64,000 nt of DNA, taken from Actinostola sp. cb2023 (lineage: Eukaryota > Cnidaria > Anthozoa > Actiniaria > Actinostolidae). The notes beneath the pieces were generated by a model, which was not told the DNA's origin, did not search any database, and saw nothing but the letters and a program-made list of their open reading frames with translations. The position numbers and the translations under genes are program-made. The DNA is taken from contig JAUJYZ010001563.1 in assembly GCA_033675265.1 (NCBI GenBank), positions 16,784-80,783 of the forward strand, in the 5' to 3' direction. Every line of letters starts with the position of its first letter. Within the stretch, counting starts at the first letter, position 1. Shown here in pieces: positions 58,292-64,000 of this stretch.

Positions 58292-59600
58292 ATGCCTCGT
58301 ACCGGCAAATGTCCTGGGTGTAGTACCCCAAAATCAGAACATCAATTCGGGAAACCAGGAAAGCACTGCGGTGGTCCCGAGTACGACGATTCGCTAAAGA
58401 CTCCCAAATGTGCTGTGGCAGACGATCGGCCTTCTACGACCCATGCCGTTGCCAATATCGCCGAGGGAGACACCCTACAAAACAATTCTGGAAACCCTAA
58501 AACAACTTTCTATAGAAATTGGAAGCATAAAGAGAGAGAACAAGGAGCTTCGAGCATTGGTGGAACGCCCCAATCCGCCATCTGCTAAACCAGAAAGGCA
58601 GATGCCGTCGGCAGAAAAGGTCACTCTGCCCGAGTTGCGGGCGATGGAGGGGTTGGCAATAAAGGCGGACCGCCAAGTGGAGAAGTATGGCCTAATATCC
58701 CCCGATTCTGATTCCAGCGACGAGAGCAACGCCGACAGCACACAGAGGTCTGCTTCAAAACCATCAAAGAAAGCTGGTAAGTTAAAATCGGGAAAGGAGG
58801 CGAAGATTACCAGCACGGTACTCTATCCCCAGCACTGGCCACATAGTTATCTGCTGCTGTCACAAGCAAAAAGCGATGTCAAGTATGAGGAGCTCACTAT
58901 CGAGGAATTCGTGGCAGGGTACGGTCAGATCTTGTTATCCCCGCAACTTTCGCAACCGGAAGTTTCGTCGCGCTTCCGCCATCTTGTCTCTTTGATGTAT
59001 TTCGCGCAGAGATACGAATGGCACGCTGTGCTAAGTTTTCACGGATCCGTTCTGCTGGAAATTGAGAGGGGTTTTCTCACATGGGGAGACTCGTTCATTC
59101 ATCTCGAGAGCCGTACGTTGTACAGTCACCCCCTGCGTTCTGGCTCCACATCTGCATATCCCAGTAAAACCACTGCGCCCATTTTATTTTGCCGGAATTA
59201 CCAACGTAAGGAATGTCAACAGACGCACGATCATTACGGGTACATTCGCGGCGAACGCAAGTGGTTGAAGCACATTTGCGCCGAATGCTGGTCCACTAGC
59301 CGCAAACAGGAGCAGCATCGCGAAAAATCTACTGAGTGCCCTCTCTTCGTAGCCGCGTCGGCTTCAAAAAAACTGAGTGAATTGACACACGACCTTCTTC
59401 AAATTCATCGTTCTACTATTATGGATACCGAACATGACATTTCTTCGAGACTTTCTTATCATGACATTGATCGTGACATTTCTATTGTTTCTTCATCAAG
59501 ACTGTCAAGACCTCCTGATGTTTCATTTATAGATATTCATCGTTCTGTTGTAGATTTTGGAACGCCTAATTATTTAGGTCCAAAAGTTATAGTTCCTTCA
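58292..59600 (+). pseudogene. DIRS-like gag region
   Basis: ATG at 58292 starts MPRTGKCPGCSTPKSEHQFG with a CX2C...C zinc motif. A frame change near 58490 leads to a coiled-coil segment (EIGSIKRENKELRALVERPN), a conserved gag core (YPQHWPHSYLLLSQAKSDVK, SRFRHLVSLMYFAQRYEWHA) and a CCHC-like finger (FCRNYQRKECQQTHDHYG, HICAECW). The frame then continues without a stop into the RT, so gag and pol seem to be one long ORF. Nucleic-acid binding is inferred from the zinc motifs. Confidence 0.75.
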
Positions 59601-61177
59601 AGACTTAATATACCCTGTTGGCGCGACGCCTTTCGGGATTATCACGACCAAGTTATTTGCGATTTTCTGGAGTTTGGTTGGCCCATAGGGTTTGAACATG
59701 ATAGCATACCTTCCTTTACCACTCGAACCCATCGGGGAGCTCTTGATTATCCCAACGCTGTTAAAAAGTATTTACACAGTGAAGTTCTGCTTGGACGAGT
59801 TGTTGGCCCATTCACAACATCTCCTTTTTCAGACGGTTTTGTGGCTTCACCACTGAACACGGTACCGAAACGAGATTCATCTGAACGTCGAGTGATCGTC
59901 GATTTAAGCTGGCCTTGTGGCTCTTCGGTTAACGACGGTATTCCCAGTGATTCTTTCCTTGGAGAGTCACTCCATTTAGAATACCCGACTATCGATGTTA
60001 TTGTGGACGCTGTTATTGCTACGGGTCCTGGTTGTATGATTTATAAACGTGACTTACGTAAAGCGTATCGGTTGATCCGAGAGACTATCATCTCTTAGGT
60101 TATACATGGGATGGATGTTTTTATTTTGACACAGTTCTGACTATGGGTCTTCGTTCGGCCGCGATGGCTTGCCAGCGCTCAACATCGGCGGTCTCCTGGA
60201 TCTTCCAACAACGTGGACATTCTTTGTTTAATTATTTGGACGACTTCATTGGAGTTTCTCTGCCATCTACGGCCTCTGGAAATTTCATCGAGCTTGGAGA
60301 ATTATTGCACGACTTTGGGCTGGAGGAGTCGCCAGAAAAAGTATCTTCACCTTCGATAGTCACTGTGTGCCTCGGGGTCGAGCTGGACACCCTTGCCTTG
60401 ACTTTGTCTGTGAGTGAACAACGCCTCAATGAAATTCATATTTTGCTCACGAGATGGCTCACTAAACGCACTGCTTTCAAATCAGAGTTGCAATCACTGG
60501 TCGGGAAGTTGGTTTTTGTTTCGAAGTGTGTTCGCCAAAGTCGGGTATTTATTGCTCGCATCCTTCGTCTATTACGATCTGTAAAATTCAATCATCATCA
60601 CGTCAACCTAAATGGAGAATTTCGCAAGGACATTCAATGGTGGTGTTGTTTCCTGCGGGACTATAACGGCGTGTCTATGATTAACACTTCAGCATGGTCA
60701 AAACCTGATGCCCTTTTCACAACGGATGCATGTCTTACAGGCTGTGGCGGGTTGTGCATCGACCAATACTTTCACGCTGTTTTTCCAGAATTTGTGTTAT
60801 CTATGGATCTTGACATTAATTCATTGGAACTTTTAACAATTGTGCTTGCCTTAAAGTTGTGGGGAAACCGCTGGCGCGGATTACGTCTCACTGTGCGTTG
60901 TGACAACGAGGTGGCAGTTACGGTGCTCGCATCAGGACGGTGCCGGAGTTCATTTTTAAACTGTTGTTTACGTGAAATTGTGTTTGTATCAGCCTCATTT
61001 GATTTTGAGCTGCGAGCTGTCCACGTGCCTGGGGTATCCAACAGAGAAGCGGACGTTCTGTCACGGTGGGGAGTCAATTCTGCAGCAAAGGAAACCTTTC
61101 TACAGCGCGCCATCAAGGATAATCTCGTGGAAATCCCTGTTTGCGATGACATGTTTAAATTTGACACTATTTGGTGA
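59600..61177 (+). pseudogene. DIRS-like reverse transcriptase and RNase H
   Basis: RT begins around IPCWRDAFRDYHDQVICDFL, with VASPLNTVPKRDSSERRVIV, DLSWPCGSSVNDGIP and MIYKRDLRKAYRLI (first catalytic Asp). One frameshift near 60080-60100 separates it from frame 60143-61177 with MGLRSAAMACQRSTSAVSWI and the YLDD box (FNYLDDFIGV). RNase H follows: ALFTTDACLTGCGG, DINSLELLTIVLAL, VRCDNEVAV and SNREADVLSRW, giving the D-E-D-D set. The enzyme would copy the element's RNA in the cell. Confidence 0.88.
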
Positions 61178-61203
61178 TTCTTGACATCTAACCTTTCTTC
61201 GTA

Positions 61204-62128
61204 GGATCGCAAGCCCTGTGTTCACTTCGTCGGGACCTGAAGACTACGCTGCGTTCTGCCTACAGCACTGGAACTTATAGTAACTTACGAACACAATTTC
61301 GTGCCTTTCTTTTATTTTGTACGTATTTTAATTTAACGGCGGTGCCCGTTGTTTTGGATACGCTTTGCCTTTATGTTCAATTTTTGAGTAGAACGCTCAC
61401 GCCTCCATCCATTAGAAACTACCTAAGTGGTGTTAAATTGATGCATTTATTCGCAGGCGTCGAGTTTCCTTTCACCAAAGGTTTTTGTGCTTTCTTTGAC
61501 TTTACGTGGTGTGTCTAGACAAGCGCTGCATACACCGTGTAGGGCGCCCCCAGTTACGCCAGATTTATTAGTACAGGTGTCACAGATCCTCAGTGTGGAA
61601 GGCGACCCAGTTTCTTCCACTTTATACTGCGCGTATTTGTTTGCCTTTTTCCTTATGGCGCGATTGGCCAATATTGTGCCACAGTCTCGTAAGCATTTTG
61701 ATCCTGCACGCAATCTCACGCGTCGGGACGTCATATTTAACGAGCATGGGCTTATAGTAACTTTTAAGTGTACCAAAACCATTCAGTTCGGTGAGCGAAA
61801 ACTGCATATCCCTCTTTTACCCATCTCAGGTTCGCCTCTGTGTCCGGTCACAGCGTTTCGGCGAATGATTCATCTGGTGCCGGGTCGTAGCTCACAAGCA
61901 TTATTTCTTTTGCCCGGGGAACAGAGCGTGCACCTTTTAACTAAGCGCCGGTTCATTGATGAGTTTCGCCGTTCTCTTGTGGCAGCAGGCATTCCTAATG
62001 CTAACTGCTATAGGGGTCACTCCTTTCGTCGAGGTGCGGCCACTTGGGCCTTCAATCACGGTATCCTCGGGGAATTAATTCAGCTATCTGGTGACTGGTC
62101 CAGCGACGCTTATAAATTGTATTTATAA
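61204..62128 (+). pseudogene. DIRS-like tyrosine recombinase
   Basis: The N-terminal core-binding part reads RSAYSTGTYSNLRTQFRAFL and SIRNYLSGVKLMHLFAGVEF. A one-base shift in a T run near 61485 leads to frame 61487-62128. Catalytic residues are all visible: Arg in FFLMARLANIVPQ, Lys in FKCTKTIQ, HSFRRGAATWAF (HxxR), GDW and the Tyr in SSDAYKLYL. This family joins circular cDNA to target DNA without an integrase. Apart from the T-run shift the ORF is open to its TAA, so activity was lost recently, or the shift is a sequencing error. Confidence 0.88.
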
Positions 62129-62231
62129 TTTGGTCTGGAGTCAAAATTGGCACTCGCACATCAGCTTAGGCTATCCGTCAACGCCGTTCCACCTTGATAA
62201 CTCAGTTTGTGTTTGGGGTTCCTTTGGTGGC

Positions 62232-62279
62232 AGAGAGGTTTATTGTGTACGGTTATATTTTGTGACAATAAACTTCTCT
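62232..62279 (+). terminator. Hairpin downstream of the recombinase ORF
   Basis: AGAGAGGTTTATTGT (62232-62246) pairs with ACAATAAACTTCTCT (62265-62279), one mismatch in 15, loop of 18. It contains AATAAA and lies 100 bases after the ORF. It could mark 3' processing or part of the internal region DIRS elements use for circularisation; which is not decidable here. Confidence 0.4.
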
Positions 62280-62444
62280 CCTGTGCCAAACATGAACTGT
62301 GTTGTCATTGTAGTCAGGGGTCCGGTTTGTGGAATTATGTTGATATCTAAGAAAGATTTACAAAAATTAATACTCAAGTAATGGTAATATAAGACATCTA
62401 ACTTTTTCTTGAGAAAATAAATTTTGTCTTCAGTTCCCCTTTAA

Positions 62445-63365
62445 GTCAATCAGTACTCTCGTGTGTTATGGGGGGATGGCAAGCACAAGCTAAGTGAATG
62501 TCCTAAGTTTAAAGAGTTGAGTGTGAAGGCTCGGTTTAATGAGGTCAAGAAGCACAACTTGTGTTTTAGTTGCTTTGGGAGGCGTCACAGAGTAGAGAAC
62601 TGTCGGTCCAAGAAAGAGTGTGGAGTCAGTTGTTGTACAAAGTTGCATAAACCCCATGTTCATAGAGTACCCAGTGACGCTGAGAGTGATTCCTATACTG
62701 GTAACAGTGGCAGCAATAGGAGTTAATGACTCAGTTGCCAACACATTAGCACAGGGGACAGTTAAAGCGGAACACTCAAAAGCCTCACACGTGGTGTGTG
62801 CAGGTCCTTATTATTACTGCAAGTGTTACCAGTCACCTTGTAATGGTCCAAAGGGGCAGTTTGATACATATGCAATGCTGGACACTGGTAGTACCTGTAG
62901 TTTGATATTATCTACAGTAGCAGACAAGCTTGGCTTGGATGGTCCTCCTGAGCACATAACTTTAAACGGAATACAGAATGTTACTGAACTGTCAACTAAA
63001 CGAGTTGATGTGTCTATTAGTCTATTAGTCCTACAGGGAATCGTGGAATACGCTACGATGTGAATGGAGTCCTCGTAGTAGACTGTCTGAATGTCCCAGA
63101 AATGAAAGTTAATCTGGGAGAACTTAAATCAATGTGGTCGCACCTTAGGGACCTGGATTTATCAGATGTGGACGGTTCTCAAGTTACCCTGCTGATAGGT
63201 AGTGACGTTGCTGAGCTGATAGTTCCACTTGAAGTTAGGTCAGGTAACAGGGGCCAACCGATTGCTGTCCGCACAAAGCTCGGATGGACGGTAACCGGTA
63301 GGCTACCTGGTTATCTCAGTGACAGTGAGTCTATCTACAAAGTTCATATTTCTTCAACAGAATGA
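62445..63365 (+). pseudogene. BEL/Pao zinc knuckle and protease, copy 2
   Basis: Homologous to 46284-47205: HKLSECPKFKELSVKARF, HNLCFSCFGRRHRVENC, then YAMLDTGSTCSLILSTVADK and LLIGSDVAELI. Frames break near 62726 and 63060 through small insertions absent from copy 1. Confidence 0.85.
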
Positions 63366-64000
63366 AGAGCTTCAGGAGTTCAGTGAAGTCATGGTGGCGC
63401 ACTGAAGACTTTGGTTTGTAAGTATAACAGCGAAGTCCGACGTTCTGTGGAAGACGAAAGAACTGTCAAGTTTCCGAGTTGATGGCCGTTATGAAGTTCC
63501 CCTATTGTGGAAGGATCGCAATGATGCCCTTCCTAATAATCGAGTTTGTTGCCGAACATCGCCTAAACCTACTCGAAAGGAGGTTACAGCGTGACACGGT
63601 AACTAGCAGACAGATATAAGAAGACTATCGAGAACGACGCCGCAAAGGGATATATAAAAGAAACTCACAGAAAACTGAACTTGTGATACCCCTGTAAAGC
63701 AGCAGTCGGTATCTTCCTCATCCCCGGTATTGAATGTGATAAGCCTGGTAAGGTTAGGCGTGTTGTGTGATGCTGCTTCAGTCTCTCGTGGATCCGTCGC
63801 TCAATGATCATTTATTGGGCTGTCGAGACCTATTGGAACTCCTTGATGTGTGATATTCATGCGCTTCGCGCGAGGAGAAGGTCACCCTGTCCTAGCTGCT
63901 AGACATTGAGGCCATGTTTAACCAAGTGGTCAGTCGTGAGGAGATCAAAGTGTGCTACGTTTCTTATGCGCAAGTCACCTGAGCTGAAACAGAAGTCTAC
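63366..64000 (+). pseudogene. BEL/Pao reverse transcriptase start, copy 2 (indel-rich)
   Basis: Nucleotide homology to 47200-47820 persists to the window end (for example TCAATGATCATTTA and GACATTGAGGCCATGTTTAA). However, single-base insertions and deletions occur every few tens of bases, so no frame stays open. The density is much higher than in the preceding kilobase. Confidence 0.75.

Larger units (their letters stand above)
57785..62440 (+). mobile_element. DIRS-like tyrosine-recombinase retrotransposon
   Basis: The element has short inverted ends AGGAGAACTGAAG and AGGGGAACTGAAG (reverse strand) and lies between two copies of TTAA (57781-57784, 62441-62444). BEL/Pao copy 1 gives the empty site with a single TTAA at 46280-46283, so the boundaries are exact. 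Internal order: gag-like zinc protein, RT, RNase H, tyrosine recombinase, all on the plus strand; no integrase or protease. At least three single frameshifts are visible. It is the best preserved mobile element here, and probably young. Confidence 0.9.
56772..64000 (+). mobile_element. BEL/Pao retrotransposon, copy 2 (split by DIRS-like element, cut by window end)
   Basis: Gag homology runs 56772-57784 and resumes at 62445 with the same gag-protease-RT order as copy 1. A 4656-bp DIRS-like element has inserted at TTAA within gag. The left part is better preserved than in copy 1. The element continues beyond 64000. Confidence 0.85.

Overview
This is eukaryotic DNA, most likely from an anthozoan cnidarian (coral or anemone-like animal). 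The host genes are metazoan receptor genes with short exons and GT-AG introns. The rest is a dense animal-type transposon load: Ty3/gypsy, BEL/Pao, DIRS-like, Crypton/KIAA1958-like and ALOG-type tyrosine recombinases, TA and TTAA inverted-repeat elements, and tRNA-derived SINEs. The species assignment is an inference, since no marker gene is present.

Host genes. (1) Positions 1-2954 (+) hold the 3' end of a fibroblast growth factor receptor-type tyrosine kinase: six exons from the activation loop to the stop codon. (2) Positions 18256-56451 (-) hold a very large gene seen through 15 exons. In 5' to 3' order these encode nine Ig-like domains, a cysteine-rich domain, a SEA domain split over three exons, a transmembrane segment and the start of a cytoplasmic tail. 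Its signal peptide lies beyond the right edge and its last exons were not found. Five of the nine Ig exons are almost identical, lie on repeat units of about 0.91 kb, and all have symmetric phase-1 boundaries.

Layout. 1-2.95 kb: FGFR exons with inverted-repeat elements and a CRE-like tandem repeat in the introns. 2.95-11.3 kb: intergenic, with 61-bp and about 115-bp minisatellites and several inverted-repeat elements. 11.3-18.25 kb: a 54-bp minisatellite split by a 2.9-kb GAATTC-rich element. 18.25-21.83 kb: 3' exons of the Ig-SEA receptor. 22.36-36.44 kb: one gypsy element with 116-bp LTRs, expanded to 14 kb by nested insertions (an 877-bp element in its 5' LTR, Crypton and DIRS remnants inside pol, a 5.1-kb TTAA element with 965-bp inverted repeats, and an adjoining 1.0-kb TTAA element). 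37.3-45.1 kb: Ig exons interrupted by an ALOG-type recombinase relic. 45.4-49.1 kb: BEL/Pao copy 1 with an internal inversion. 49.2-54.3 kb: Crypton relics. 54.3-56.5 kb: three more Ig exons. 56.8-64 kb: BEL/Pao copy 2, split by a 4.66-kb DIRS-like element that retains its tyrosine recombinase catalytic residues.

How it fits together. The Ig-SEA gene appears to have grown by tandem unequal duplication of an Ig exon with its intron, and one duplication carried a BEL/Pao fragment along. Because the exons are in phase 1-1, any subset can be spliced in frame, so the locus could yield receptors with different Ig numbers or variants. All mobile elements seen are defective in at least one reading frame. 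The last roughly 600 bases are rich in single-base indels relative to the homologous copy, which suggests poor base quality there.
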